64,000 bases of DNA from Pseudonocardiales bacterium (GTDB lineage Bacteria > Actinomycetota > Actinomycetes > Mycobacteriales > Pseudonocardiaceae): the NCBI GenBank assembly GCA_019244165.1, contig JAFATA010000042.1, positions 32,318 to 96,317 of the forward strand, in the 5' to 3' direction. Below the pieces are notes generated by a model. The model saw nothing but the letters and a program-made list of their open reading frames with translations. It was not told the DNA's origin and ran no database searches. The translations under genes and the position numbers were made by a program. This document shows, piece after piece, positions 46,690 through 57,261 of this stretch. Within the stretch, counting starts at the first letter, position 1. The number at the start of each line of letters is the position of its first letter.

Positions 46690-47534
46690 CTCACCCTCCG
46701 CTCACCCTCTCTCGATGGGCCCCCCGAGAGGCACTGTCGCACCGGTAGGCACCGTCCCACCAGTGACGGTCCCAGGAACCGGCGGGCCAGCCGGGCGAAG
46801 GCCACCGGATCACCGGTGGCGGTGACCAGGTGCCGCGGCTCCTCAGGCCCGGTGCGCAGCAACTCAGCCTCGGTGAGTACCCGCAGCACGTCCTGGGCGG
46901 TCTCCTCCGCGCTGGACACCAGAGTCACCCCGTCACCCATGACGATGTGCAGCACCCCCGTGAGCAATGGGTAATGCGTGCAGGCCAGTACCAGGGTGTC
47001 CACCCCAACCCGCTGCAGCGGCTCAAGATAGGACTGCGCCAAGCCGAGCATCTGGCGTCCTGACGTCATCCCCCGCTCGACGAAGTCCACGAACCGTGGA
47101 CAGGCCACCCCGGTCGCCTCGACGTGTGGGGCAGCGGCGAAGGCGTCATGGTAGGCCCGGGACCGGATGGTGGCCTGGGTCCCGATCACCCCGATCCGGC
47201 CGGAGTGGGTGACGGCGACGGCCCGCCGCACCGCCGGGCGCACCACCTCCACCACCGGGATGGAGTAGCGTTCTCTGGCGTCGGCCAGGCAGGCCGCCGA
47301 GGCCGTGTTGCAGGCGATGACCAGCAGCTTCACCCCGCTGTCCACCAGCTGGTCGGCCACTGCCAACGCGTGCGCACGGATCTGCGCGATGGGCAGTGGA
47401 CCGTACGGGCCGTGCGCGGTATCGCCGACGTAGTGCAACCGCTCTCGCGGCAGCTGCTCGGCGATCGCGCGGGCGACGGTGAGCCCGCCGACGCCGGAGT
47501 CGAAGACACCGATGGGGGCATCTGAGGCGGTCAC
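46680..47534 (-). CDS. murI: Glutamate racemase
   Basis: The 284-residue enzyme makes D-glutamate for peptidoglycan. Both catalytic cysteines are present: Cys75 in VIACNTASA and Cys185 in LACTHYPLL, with [12 protein letters not shown] at the N-terminus. The GTG start is 12 bp after cysM. In mycobacteria a rhomboid-type membrane protein gene lies between cysM and murI; none is present here. Confidence 0.95.
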   Translation of the reverse strand: MTASDAPIGVFDSGVGGLTVARAIAEQLPRERLHYVGDTAHGPYGPLPIAQIRAHALAVADQLVDSGVKLLVIACNTASAACLADARERYSIPVVEVVRPAVRRAVAVTHSGRIGVIGTQATIRSRAYHDAFAAAPHVEATGVACPRFVDFVERGMTSGRQMLGLAQSYLEPLQRVGVDTLVLACTHYPLLTGVLHIVMGDGVTLVSSAEETAQDVLRVLTEAELLRTGPEEPRHLVTATGDPVAFARLARRFLGPSLVGRCLPVRQCLSGGPSREGERRVRCG

Positions 47535-47546
47535 GAGCCGTTGACC

Positions 47547-48774
<1,228 letters not shown>

Positions 48775-48788
48775 TCTCGGATCCTCCT

Positions 48789-49202
48789 CTACTCGACGAC
48801 CACCGGCTCCTCGGTGACCTCACCGTCGATGATGCGGTATGAACGCAGCTCGTCACTGTCCGGATCGCGAGTGGAGATCAGCACGTAATGCGCCTCGGGG
48901 TAGCCGGCGATGTCGATGTCACGGCGAGAGGGGTAGGCCTCGGTGGCGGTGTGCGAATGGTAGATCACCACCCGCTCCTCGTCCCGTGATTCCAGCTCGC
49001 GGTGCAGCCGGATGTCATCGCCGGAATCGAACTCGTAGAAGGTCATGGAACGCGCGGAGTTGAGCATCGGGATGAACCGCTCCGGGCGGTCGGAGCCCTG
49101 GGGGCCCGCGAGTACGCCGCACGCCTCGTCCGGATGATCTCGCCGCGCGTGTTTGACCATCGCCTCAACGAGGTCACGGCGGATCGTCAGCACAGTAGTC
49201 AT
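48789..49202 (-). CDS. mec: CysO-cysteine peptidase Mec (JAMM family)
   Basis: The 137-residue zinc peptidase releases cysteine from CysO-cysteine. The JAMM motif is complete: Glu26 in DEACGVL, His82 and His84 in YHSHT, Ser92 and Asp95 in PSRRDID. It lies directly before cysO and cysM, so the three genes form the cysteine-making unit. It may also trim the extended CysO end. Confidence 0.94.
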   Translation of the reverse strand: MTTVLTIRRDLVEAMVKHARRDHPDEACGVLAGPQGSDRPERFIPMLNSARSMTFYEFDSGDDIRLHRELESRDEERVVIYHSHTATEAYPSRRDIDIAGYPEAHYVLISTRDPDSDELRSYRIIDGEVTEEPVVVE

Positions 49203-49203
49203 C

Positions 49204-49740
49204 CTACGTGCTGGCTAGCGCCTGGATGAGGGACTCTTGCACCCAGGTCAGCCAGTGGTACACCACCAGATGCGCCGCGCGGGGGTCCTCGGCAGGCAGC
49301 TCATCGGGCATGTCCTCGGTGACCCCGAGCACCGTGCCCAGAGCCAAGCGGACGTCGTTGAGCGCGGAGAGCCACGCCTGCGCCTGCTCGTCGGACAGGC
49401 GCAGGCGCCCGCCCCGCGCCGGGCAGGTGTCCAGCACGACACCGGCCGCGGTGTCCTTGAGGGCCACCAGCTCAGGTTCGTGCAGCGCCCGCAGGCCGCC
49501 GGACAGCGTGGCGTCCTCGCGATGGAAATCGGGCAGCAGCCGGGCCAGCACCCGGTCAGTGGGGGCGGTGGTGGGGCCAGCGGTCATGCCGGTGAGCTCG
49601 GCCAGCTCGTCCCGAGGGATCGCCGCGACCCGCGCCGCGAGCATGTCGCGGACCTGGCCGACCAGCCCGCGCAGCAGTCCGGCCTCCCGCTCGGACAGGG
49701 CAGCGACCACCAGTCCGCCGCGCCGTCGCCAGCCGTTCAC
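49204..49740 (-). CDS. DUF2017 family protein
   Basis: The 178-residue protein matches the actinobacterial DUF2017 family found between clpS and mec (Rv1332-like). It is largely helical: [20 protein letters not shown] near the N-terminus and [20 protein letters not shown] near the end. The GTG at 49740 overlaps the clpS stop by 4 bp, so it is coupled to clpS. Its function is unknown; the constant pairing with clpS suggests a role with ClpCP proteolysis. Confidence 0.85.
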   Translation of the reverse strand: MNGWRRRGGLVVAALSEREAGLLRGLVGQVRDMLAARVAAIPRDELAELTGMTAGPTTAPTDRVLARLLPDFHREDATLSGGLRALHEPELVALKDTAAGVVLDTCPARGGRLRLSDEQAQAWLSALNDVRLALGTVLGVTEDMPDELPAEDPRAAHLVVYHWLTWVQESLIQALAST

Positions 49741-50036
49741 ACGTCCTGCTGCATTGTCGCCCAGAGCCCGGCGCCGTGCAGCTTCGCGACGTCGATCTCC
49801 ACCTTGTCCCGAGAACCCCTGGTCACTACGGCCTTGCCCTTGTGGTGCACGTCGAGCATCAACCTGGTGGCTTCGTTGCGGCTGTACCCGAAGAGTTTCT
49901 GGAACACGTAGGTGACGTAGGACATCAGGTTCACCGGGTCGTTCCAGACGATCGTCAGCCAAGACCGGTCCTCGGTTCCGACCTCGTTCACCGCTGGGTC
50001 GACCTGGGTCTGTTCCAGTTCGACGCGTGTGGTCAT
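49737..50036 (-). CDS. clpS: ATP-dependent Clp protease adaptor ClpS
   Basis: The 99-residue adaptor passes N-end-rule substrates to the Clp protease. It has the core [19 protein letters not shown] and the [17 protein letters not shown] region that form the binding pocket. It heads the leftward run to rdgB, divergent from pncB. Confidence 0.95.
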   Translation of the reverse strand: MTTRVELEQTQVDPAVNEVGTEDRSWLTIVWNDPVNLMSYVTYVFQKLFGYSRNEATRLMLDVHHKGKAVVTRGSRDKVEIDVAKLHGAGLWATMQQDV

Positions 50037-50065
50037 GAACCCATGGTCTCACCAAAACCCGGCTC

Positions 50066-50071
50066 TAAACT
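50066..50071 (+). promoter_or_regulatory. -10 box of a leaderless pncB promoter
   Basis: TAAACT ends 6 bases before the pncB ATG at 50078, without a Shine-Dalgarno sequence, so the transcript probably starts at the start codon. Confidence 0.45.
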
Positions 50072-50077
50072 CGTCAG

Positions 50078-51409
50078 ATGTCCCTGTGCCCATCCCCGGG
50101 CCCGTCGCCGGGCCCGTCGCCGGGCCCGTCTCTGGGCCCGTCGAACAGCACCGCGCTGCTCACCGACCGGTACGAGCTGACGATGCTCGCCGGTGCGCTG
50201 GCGGATGGCTACGCCTCGCGGCGCTGTACGTTCGAGGTCTTCTCCCGGGGACTCCGCGGGCACCGCTATGGCATCGTCGCCGGCATCTCACGGCTGCTCG
50301 ACGCGGTGGCCCGGTTCCAGTTCGGCGAGGCGCAGCTGGCTTTCCTGCACCGCATGCTGGACGCCCACACCCTGGACTGGTTGGCCGGCTACCAGTTCCG
50401 CGGCGATATCGACGGCTACCCCGAGGGGGAGCTGTACTTCCCCGGCTCCCCGGTCCTGACCGTGACCGGCAGCTTCGCCGAGGCGGTGATGCTGGAAACG
50501 CTGGTGCTCTCGGTGCTGAACCACGACAGCGCGGTGGCGGCCGCAGCCGCCAGGATGACCAGCGTCGCGGGAGGGCGACCGTTGGTCGAGATGGGCAGCC
50601 GGCGCACCCACGAGGAAGCCGCGGTGGCAGCCGCCCGCGCGGCCTATCTGGGAGGGTTCAGCGCGACGTCCAACCTGGCCGCTGGGCAGCGCTACGGCAT
50701 CCCCACCGCCGGCACCGCGGCGCACGCGTTCAGCCTGCTCCACGAGCGCGAAGCGGACGCCTTCGCCGCCCAGGTGAAGGCGCTGGGTTCCGACACCACC
50801 TTGCTGGTGGACACCTACGACATCACCCAGGGCATCGCTACCGCAATCAAGGTCGCCGGACCGGGGCTGCGAGCGATCCGGATCGACTCGGGGGACCTCG
50901 GGGAACTCGCCCGGCAAGCCCGCGCGCAGCTCGACCAGCTGGAGGCGCCGGACGTGCAGATCATGGTCTCCGGGGACCTGGACGAGCACTCCATCGCCGC
51001 ACTGCGGGCCGACCCGGTGGACTCCTACGGGGTGGGCACCTCGGTGGTGACCGGTTCAGGGGTGCCGACCGCGGGGATGGTCTACAAGCTGGTCGAGGTG
51101 GACGGGCAACCGGTGGCCAAGCGCAGCACCTCCAAGCTCTCCCGGGGGGGCGCCAAGAGCGCGCTGCGCCGGTACAAACCCAGCGGCACCGCGATCGAAG
51201 AGGTCGTGTTCCTGCGGGGCCAGCAACCAGAGCTCGGCGAGCACGACCGGTTACTGTCGGTCCCGTTGCTGCGCGGGGGCCAGACCATCGGCGCGCCGCC
51301 CACCCTGCAGGAAGGACGCGAACGCGTCGCCGCCGCCTTGACCACCCTGCCCTGGGACGGCCTGCGGCTGTCCCCCGGTGAGCCCGCCCTGCCGACCGTC
51401 TTCCGCTGA
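50078..51409 (+). CDS. pncB: Nicotinate phosphoribosyltransferase
   Basis: The 443-residue enzyme makes nicotinate mononucleotide from nicotinate in NAD salvage. It has LLTDRYELTML, the catalytic-region GSRRTHEEAAV, and IRIDSGDLGELA with GTSVVTGSG in the phosphate-binding barrel. The N-terminus carries a repeated Pro-Gly-Pro-Ser stretch (residues 6-22) coded by a 12-bp repeat, unlike most homologues, which begin near the TDRYELTM segment. Confidence 0.94.
   Translation: MSLCPSPGPSPGPSPGPSLGPSNSTALLTDRYELTMLAGALADGYASRRCTFEVFSRGLRGHRYGIVAGISRLLDAVARFQFGEAQLAFLHRMLDAHTLDWLAGYQFRGDIDGYPEGELYFPGSPVLTVTGSFAEAVMLETLVLSVLNHDSAVAAAAARMTSVAGGRPLVEMGSRRTHEEAAVAAARAAYLGGFSATSNLAAGQRYGIPTAGTAAHAFSLLHEREADAFAAQVKALGSDTTLLVDTYDITQGIATAIKVAGPGLRAIRIDSGDLGELARQARAQLDQLEAPDVQIMVSGDLDEHSIAALRADPVDSYGVGTSVVTGSGVPTAGMVYKLVEVDGQPVAKRSTSKLSRGGAKSALRRYKPSGTAIEEVVFLRGQQPELGEHDRLLSVPLLRGGQTIGAPPTLQEGRERVAAALTTLPWDGLRLSPGEPALPTVFR
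50096..50143 (+). repeat. 12-bp tandem repeat in the pncB 5' end
   Basis: Four units close to CCGGGCCCGTCG run from 50096 to 50143, the first two identical. They code for the Pro-Gly-Pro-Ser run and are prone to slippage. Confidence 0.8.
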
Positions 51410-51429
51410 CCCTGCTTCCGCTGACCCTG
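51400..51429 (+). repeat. 15-bp tandem repeat over the pncB stop
   Basis: CTTCCGCTGACCCTG occurs at 51400-51414 and 51415-51429; the first copy contains the pncB stop TGA at 51407-51409, the second is non-coding. Confidence 0.8.
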
Positions 51430-51458
51430 CTTCCTCTGAGCTTGGGAGCACGAGGCTG

Positions 51459-51464
51459 TAGCCT
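51459..51464 (+). promoter_or_regulatory. -10 box of a leaderless dinG promoter
   Basis: TAGCCT ends 8 bases before the GTG at 51473, at the wide end of the spacing seen at other leaderless starts in the window. Confidence 0.35.
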
Positions 51465-51472
51465 GAGCCGCC

Positions 51473-53476
51473 GTGCCGGCCCCCACCACCGTGCCCGACG
51501 TCCAGACGCTGCTCGCCGCGGCGGTGCATGCCCTGGGGGGTAGCGAGCGGGCTGGTCAGATCCTCATGGCCGAGGCGGTGGACCGGGCAATCCACACCGG
51601 CGAGCACCTCGCGGTGCAGGCCGGCACCGGTACCGGCAAGTCGCTGGCCTACCTGGTCCCGGCAATCCGGCACGCCCTGGCCGCGGAGACCACCGTGGTG
51701 ATCTCCACCGCGACGATCGCGCTGCAGCGCCAACTGGTGGAGCGTGACCTGCCCCGGCTAGTCAGTGCGCTGGAGCCGCTGCTGGGCAGCGCCCCGGGCT
51801 TCGCGATCCTCAAGGGGCGAGGCAACTACCTGTGCCTGCACCGGCTGCGCACCGGGCCGCCCGAGGAGGGCGAGGACCTGTTCGACGCCGCAGCCACGGC
51901 CTCCCCGACGTCGGTGCTGGGCCGCCAGATCGCCCGGCTGCACGAATGGTCCTCGCAGACCGGTACCGGGGATCGTGACGAACTGGTGCCCGGCGTGACC
52001 GACCGGGCCTGGCGGCAGGTGTCGGTCAGTGCCCGGGAGTGCCTGGGCCTGTCTCGCTGCCCCGTCGGCATGGACTGCTTCGCCGAGCAGGCCCGGGCCC
52101 GGGCCGGACGTGCCGAGGTGGTCGTCACCAACCATGCCCTGCTGGCGATCGACGCGATGGGCGATCACCAGATACTCCCCGACCATGACGTCGTGATCGT
52201 CGACGAAGCGCACGATCTGGTGGACCGGGTCACCAGCGCGGCCACCGAGGAGCTCACCGCGTCGATGGTCGAGACCGCGGCCCGGCGCTGCGGCCGGCTG
52301 GTCGAGGCGCAGACCGCCGAAGAGCTGGCTGCGGCCGGCGACGGGCTGGCGCTGCTGCTCAGCGACGCCGGCGCGCAGCGGTGGGACACCCTCAGCACCG
52401 CGATGGCCGGCGGGCTCACCGCGGTGCGCGATGCGGCGCACCGCTGCATCACCGCGCTGGCCACCGAGCGCGGGGAGAACCCCACCGACGCCGCCCGCCG
52501 CCGGCTTGCGCTGGCCACAGTGGAGCAGGTGCACGCGGCTGCGGCCCGGGTACTGGTCGCCTTCCCGGACAGCGAGACCGAGCGGCACGACGTGGTCTGG
52601 CTGGCGGAGGAGACCGTACGCGGTCGGGTGCTGAGGGTTGCCCCGTTGCACGTCGCCGATCTGCTGCAGCAGCGGCTGTTCGCGTCCCGGACGGTGGTGC
52701 TCACCTCGGCCACCCTCACCCTGGGCGGGACGTTCGACGCGCTCGCCTCGCAGTGGGGGCTGCCCTGCCAGCAGCCGTCCTCACCGCCGAAGGCTGAAAC
52801 GTCTCTGGCCTGGGCCGGTCTTGATGCGGGCTCCCCGTTCGAGCACCGCCGCGCCGGGATCCTCTACACCGCCGCACATCTGCCCCCACCCGGCCGCGAC
52901 GGCCTGACGCCTGCCTCCCTCGACGAGCTCGCCATGCTGATCACCGCGGCGGGCGGGCGCACTCTCGGGCTGTTCTCCTCGATGCGGGCCGCCAAGCAGG
53001 CCGCCGAGGCACTGCGCTCCCAGCTGGACGTCCCCATCCTGTGCCAGGGCGAGGACACGACCGGGCTGCTGGTGCAGCAGTTCGCGCGGGACGAGCCGAC
53101 CTGCCTGTTCGGCACCTTGTCGCTGTGGCAGGGCGTGGACGTACCCGGCCGCTCGCTGTCTCTGGTGGTGGTCGACCGCATCCCGTTTCCTCGCCCCGAC
53201 GACCCGCTGAGCTCGGCGCGGCAGCGCGCGGTGGCCGCCCAGGGTGGCAACGGGTTCCTCACGGTGGCGGCGACGCACGCGGCGCTGCTGCTCGCCCAAG
53301 GCGCCGGCCGGCTGTTGCGCTCGACCGAAGACCGCGGCGTCGTGGCGATCCTGGACCCCAGGCTGGCCACAGCCCGCTACGGTGCTTTCCTGCGCGCCTC
53401 ACTGCCCCCCTTCTGGCCTACCACCGACCCCACCGTGACGCGGGCGGCCCTGGCGCGCCTGGTGCGGAGCCCGTGA
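51473..53476 (+). CDS. DinG/XPD-type ATP-dependent DNA helicase
   Basis: The 667-residue helicase has Walker A AGTGTGKSLAY with Lys56, the iron-sulfur cluster cysteines spread over NYLCLH, RECLGLSRC and GMDCF, and Walker B VVIVDEAHDLVD. The C-terminal helicase domain includes FGTLSLWQGVDVPG and QGAGRLLRS. It unwinds DNA with 5'-to-3' polarity in related proteins. Its stop lies in the left arm of a terminator shared with the convergent serB. Confidence 0.93.
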   Translation: MPAPTTVPDVQTLLAAAVHALGGSERAGQILMAEAVDRAIHTGEHLAVQAGTGTGKSLAYLVPAIRHALAAETTVVISTATIALQRQLVERDLPRLVSALEPLLGSAPGFAILKGRGNYLCLHRLRTGPPEEGEDLFDAAATASPTSVLGRQIARLHEWSSQTGTGDRDELVPGVTDRAWRQVSVSARECLGLSRCPVGMDCFAEQARARAGRAEVVVTNHALLAIDAMGDHQILPDHDVVIVDEAHDLVDRVTSAATEELTASMVETAARRCGRLVEAQTAEELAAAGDGLALLLSDAGAQRWDTLSTAMAGGLTAVRDAAHRCITALATERGENPTDAARRRLALATVEQVHAAAARVLVAFPDSETERHDVVWLAEETVRGRVLRVAPLHVADLLQQRLFASRTVVLTSATLTLGGTFDALASQWGLPCQQPSSPPKAETSLAWAGLDAGSPFEHRRAGILYTAAHLPPPGRDGLTPASLDELAMLITAAGGRTLGLFSSMRAAKQAAEALRSQLDVPILCQGEDTTGLLVQQFARDEPTCLFGTLSLWQGVDVPGRSLSLVVVDRIPFPRPDDPLSSARQRAVAAQGGNGFLTVAATHAALLLAQGAGRLLRSTEDRGVVAILDPRLATARYGAFLRASLPPFWPTTDPTVTRAALARLVRSP

Positions 53477-53512
53477 GTGGCGATGCGAGCTATGGGTCGC
53501 ATCGCCACTCAC
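53473..53512. terminator. Bidirectional hairpin between dinG and serB
   Basis: GTGAGTGGCGATGCGA (53473-53488) and TCGCATCGCCACTCAC (53497-53512) pair perfectly over 16 bp around the 8-base loop. Both genes' TGA stops lie in the outer part of the arms. No T-tract follows on either strand. Confidence 0.75.
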
Positions 53513-54744
53513 AAGGGAACCCTCCTCAGCACCCCGTCGGCGGCGTCGGCGGCTTCCACCTCGTCGCGAGTCACGCCCAGCACGAACAGCACGACGTCCA
53601 GGAACGGCTGGGTGATCGCGGTGTCCGCGACTTCCCGCAGCGCGGGTTTGGCATTGAACGCAACACCCAGGCCTGCGGTGGTGAGCATGTCGATGTCGTT
53701 TGCGCCGTCCCCGACCGCGACACACTGGGCCAGCGGGACCCCGAAGTGCTCCGCCGCCTGACGCAACGCACGGGCCTTCCCGGACCGGTCCACCACCGGA
53801 CCGATGAGCTTGCCGGTGAGTTTCCCGTCACAAACCTCCAGCTCGTTGGCGGTGCAGAAGTCCAGCCCCAACCCTTCGGCGATGGGTCGCACGATCTGGG
53901 TGAAGCCGCCCGAGACGGCTCCGCAGCGGAATCCCAACCGCTTGAGGGTCCGTACCGTCGTGCGCGCCCCGGGCGTGAGCTCCACGGCGTTGCTTACCTC
54001 GGCGAGCACGCCGGCTGGCAGGCCCGCCAGCAAGGCGACCCGGCGACGCAGCGACTGCGTGAAGTCCAGCTCACCACGCATCGTGGCTTCGGTGACCGCG
54101 TGCACCTCCGCTGCGCAGCCGGCATGCTCGGCGAGTATCTCGATCACCTCGCCCTGCACCAGGGTGGAGTCGACGTCGAAGACCACCAGACGCTTGGCGC
54201 GGCGGGCAATACCCACCCGTTCGACGGCGAAGTCGACCGCAGTGCGCGCGGCGAGGGCGACCAGCGTGGAGCGCAGGGCGGCGTCAGCGGCCGGGGGGTC
54301 ATCGTTACCGGGCACCGACACGAGCAGCTCAAGCCCGGTGACCGGGTAATCCGCGATCCGCCGGATGGCATCGATATTGATGTTCAACGCGGCCAGCGCG
54401 CGGGTGGTCTCGGTGAACGCGCGAGTGGTGACCGGGCGGCCCAGCACCAACACGACATGCGTGGACCCGCGAGCACTCGCGCCGAGGGCATCGGCGCCGA
54501 CCTCGACCTCCACCTGCATCCCGATACTGGCCATCGCTTGCTCGGCGGTCTCCTGCAGATCCTCGGGATCAGCCGTGGTCTGCACCAGCACGCCGAGAAT
54601 GATCCGGCCCTGGATCACCACCTGCTCGACGTCGAGAATATCCACCCCGTGTCTGGCGAGCGCGGAGAAGATTACCGATACGACCCCGGGCTTATCCCGC
54701 CCCGTGACCGTCACCAGCAAGGTGGTCCGCAGGTTACCGGTCAC
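53509..54744 (-). CDS. serB: Phosphoserine phosphatase with N-terminal ACT domains
   Basis: The 411-residue protein is of the SerB2 type. Two ACT-like segments fill the first 170 residues ([37 protein letters not shown]), and the HAD phosphatase follows with DVDSTL (nucleophile Asp), SGGF and [10 protein letters not shown]. It makes serine from phosphoserine, the latter also being the CysM substrate. The GTG start overlaps the ctaD stop by 4 bp, as in mycobacteria. Confidence 0.95.
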   Translation of the reverse strand: MTGNLRTTLLVTVTGRDKPGVVSVIFSALARHGVDILDVEQVVIQGRIILGVLVQTTADPEDLQETAEQAMASIGMQVEVEVGADALGASARGSTHVVLVLGRPVTTRAFTETTRALAALNINIDAIRRIADYPVTGLELLVSVPGNDDPPAADAALRSTLVALAARTAVDFAVERVGIARRAKRLVVFDVDSTLVQGEVIEILAEHAGCAAEVHAVTEATMRGELDFTQSLRRRVALLAGLPAGVLAEVSNAVELTPGARTTVRTLKRLGFRCGAVSGGFTQIVRPIAEGLGLDFCTANELEVCDGKLTGKLIGPVVDRSGKARALRQAAEHFGVPLAQCVAVGDGANDIDMLTTAGLGVAFNAKPALREVADTAITQPFLDVVLFVLGVTRDEVEAADAADGVLRRVPL

Positions 54745-56504
54745 CTGTCTCGCGGGTCCATATCAGCGCCCTCGGCGCGCTGTACGACGTGTGCCGCCTG
54801 CTCACTCGGCGTCACGGGGTGCCCATGGTTACCGACGTATGCCTCAGCCCGCATCCGACCCGTCATGTGCGGATAGTGCAGCTCGAAGGCGGGTCGCTCG
54901 GAACGGATGCGGGGCAGCTCGGTGAAGTTGTGCCGCGGCGGCGGGCACGAGGTGGCCCATTCCAATGAGTTGCCATACCCCCACGGATCATCAACGGTGA
55001 CCACCTCGCCGTAGCGGTAGCTGCGGAACACATTCCACAGGAACGGCAGCGTGGAGGCACCGAGCACGAAAGCACCGATCGAGGACACCATGTTCAGCGT
55101 GGTGAACCCGTCGCTGGGCAGATAGTCGGCGTAACGCCGAGGCATGCCCTTGGCACCAAGCCAGTGCATCACCAGGAACGTCAGGTGGAACCCGATGAAC
55201 GTGGTCCAGAAGTGGAACTTGCCCAGCCGCTCGTCCAGCATCCGCCCGGTGATCTTCGGGAACCAGAAGTAGATTCCAGCGAAGGTGGCAAACACGATCG
55301 TGCCATAGAGCACGTAGTGGAAATGCGCCACCACGAAGTAGGTGTCGCTAAGGTGGAAGTCGATCGCCGGAGCGGCCAGCAGCACTCCGGTCAGGCCACC
55401 GAGCAGGAACGTCAGCAAAAAGCCGATCGAGAACATCATGGGTGTCTCGAACGTGAGCTGTCCCTTCCACATGGTACCGATCCAGTTGAAGAACTTGATA
55501 CCGGTAGGGACCGCGATGAGGAACGTGGTGAACGAGAAGAAAGGCAGCAGCACCGCACCGGTAGCGTACATGTGATGCGCCCAGACCACCACGGACAGCG
55601 CAGCGATCGTCAGCGTGGCGAAAATCAGGGCCTTGTAACCGAACAACGGCTTACGACTGAACACCGGAAAGATTTCCGACACGATGCCAAAGAATGGCAA
55701 CGCGACGATGTAGACCTCGGGGTGGCCAAAGAACCAGAACAAATGCTGCCAGAGAATCGCGCCACCGTTGGCCGGGTCGAACACGTGCGCACCGAGCCGC
55801 CGATCGGCCTCCAACCCCAGCAGTGCCGCAGTCAAGATGGGGAAAGCCATCAGGATGAGAAGTGACGTAACGAAGATGTTCCAGGTGAAGATCGGCATCC
55901 GGAACATCGTCATCCCGGGAGCGCGCAGGCAGACCACAGTAGTGATCATGTTGACCCCGCCCAGGATGGTGCCCAGTCCGGCGAGGACCAGTCCCATGAT
56001 CCACAGGTCGCCACCCGCGCCCGGGGAGTGCTTGATGTCAGACAACGGGGTATAGGCGAACCAGCCGAAATCCGCCGCGCCGCCCGGCGTCAGGAACCCG
56101 GACAACACCATGAGACCGCCGAACAAGAACAACCAGTAGGAGAAGGCATTGAGCCGGGGAAAGGCCACGTCCGGCGAGCCGATCTGCAACGGCAGTACCA
56201 GATTAGCGAACGCAAACACGATGGGCGTGGCGTACAACAACAGCATGATCGTGCCATGCATGGTGAACAGCTGGTTGTACTGCTCGGTGGACAGGAACTG
56301 CAGGCCCGGGCGAGCCAGCTCGGCGCGCATCAGCATCGCCATGCTGCCGCCGGCGAAGAAAAAGCCCATGGAGGTGACCAGGTACAGCATGCCGATCACC
56401 TTGTGATCGGTGGTCTGGAGCAGCCCGAGCAGGGTGGCTCCCTTGACCCAGGGCCGCACCGGATACGGACGGGTGGCGATCGGCGGGGGCGCAACGGCCG
56501 TCAC
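54741..56504 (-). CDS. ctaD: Cytochrome c oxidase subunit I
   Basis: The 587-residue heme-copper oxidase subunit has twelve or so membrane helices. Heme a and CuB ligands lie in [27 protein letters not shown] and AHFHYVLYG. It uses heme A made by CtaB and CtaA. The GTG at 56504 (MTAVAPPP) has GGAGG 6 bases upstream and is preferred over longer options. It is coupled to serB and divergent from the second L,D-transpeptidase gene. Confidence 0.97.
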   Translation of the reverse strand: MTAVAPPPIATRPYPVRPWVKGATLLGLLQTTDHKVIGMLYLVTSMGFFFAGGSMAMLMRAELARPGLQFLSTEQYNQLFTMHGTIMLLLYATPIVFAFANLVLPLQIGSPDVAFPRLNAFSYWLFLFGGLMVLSGFLTPGGAADFGWFAYTPLSDIKHSPGAGGDLWIMGLVLAGLGTILGGVNMITTVVCLRAPGMTMFRMPIFTWNIFVTSLLILMAFPILTAALLGLEADRRLGAHVFDPANGGAILWQHLFWFFGHPEVYIVALPFFGIVSEIFPVFSRKPLFGYKALIFATLTIAALSVVVWAHHMYATGAVLLPFFSFTTFLIAVPTGIKFFNWIGTMWKGQLTFETPMMFSIGFLLTFLLGGLTGVLLAAPAIDFHLSDTYFVVAHFHYVLYGTIVFATFAGIYFWFPKITGRMLDERLGKFHFWTTFIGFHLTFLVMHWLGAKGMPRRYADYLPSDGFTTLNMVSSIGAFVLGASTLPFLWNVFRSYRYGEVVTVDDPWGYGNSLEWATSCPPPRHNFTELPRIRSERPAFELHYPHMTGRMRAEAYVGNHGHPVTPSEQAAHVVQRAEGADMDPRDR

Positions 56505-56752
56505 AGGTTGCCTCCATGGTTGTCCACGACTCCCCATGCACGGTACCGACCCACGGCAGCCGTGGTCATCGTGGTCCCGTGCTGATGGTAACCGCGAGGC
56601 CCGGCACCGCCACACCTGGCTCGGTGGACTCTCTCACGCCGGCGGGGTACTGGCGCCGGGGAGGGGCTCTGCGGAACCGGTGTTTACTGTCAGCTGCAAT
56701 GGGGTAACTAACTGCAACCGACGGTCCTGTTTTCTCGGGGGGAGGAGCTGGA

Positions 56753-57220
56753 ATGCTGAGAGTACTCGTCACACCGATCACCCATACGGTCAAGACCGTT
56801 GCCGGCGGACTGCTAGGAGCCGCCGCGCTGCTGCTCACCGGTACCCCGGGCGCATCCGCCGCGCCGAGCGGCGCGCCGTGCATCCCGGCGGCCCGCGCCT
56901 GTGTAGCCTTGGCGAGTCAACAAGCGTGGCTGATGCGGGATGGCAATGTCGTCTACGGACCCGTGCCGGTGGCGACCGGCATGGCCAGTGCCCCGACCGA
57001 CCCCGGTATCTTCCACGTGTTCTGGAAGGATCTTCACCACCGCAGCAGCTTGTTCCACAACACTCCGATGCCCTATTCGGTGTTCTTCAACGGCGGAGAC
57101 GCCTTCCACGAGGACAGCGTGACAGCCCGCTCCCACGGCTGTGTGCATCTGACCCACAGCGCCGCACAAACCTTCTACAACACCCTGCAGGTCGGCGACG
57201 TGGTACAGGTCGTCAACTGA
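56753..57220 (+). CDS. Small secreted L,D-transpeptidase (YkuD domain), copy 2
   Basis: This 155-residue protein is a clear paralogue of the one at 44050. It has a signal peptide (GGLLGAAALLLTGTPGASAA), the shared SQQAWLM segment, WKDLHHRSSLFHNTPMPYS (copy 1: WKDRNHRSSQFHNAPMPYS) and the motif SHGCVHL with Cys130. GGAGG stands 8 bases before the ATG. It acts outside the membrane on peptidoglycan; the exact acceptor is unknown. Confidence 0.85.
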   Translation: MLRVLVTPITHTVKTVAGGLLGAAALLLTGTPGASAAPSGAPCIPAARACVALASQQAWLMRDGNVVYGPVPVATGMASAPTDPGIFHVFWKDLHHRSSLFHNTPMPYSVFFNGGDAFHEDSVTARSHGCVHLTHSAAQTFYNTLQVGDVVQVVN

Positions 57221-57261
57221 CCCACAACAAGGCACCGACCTGTTTGGCAAGCGCCGTGCGT

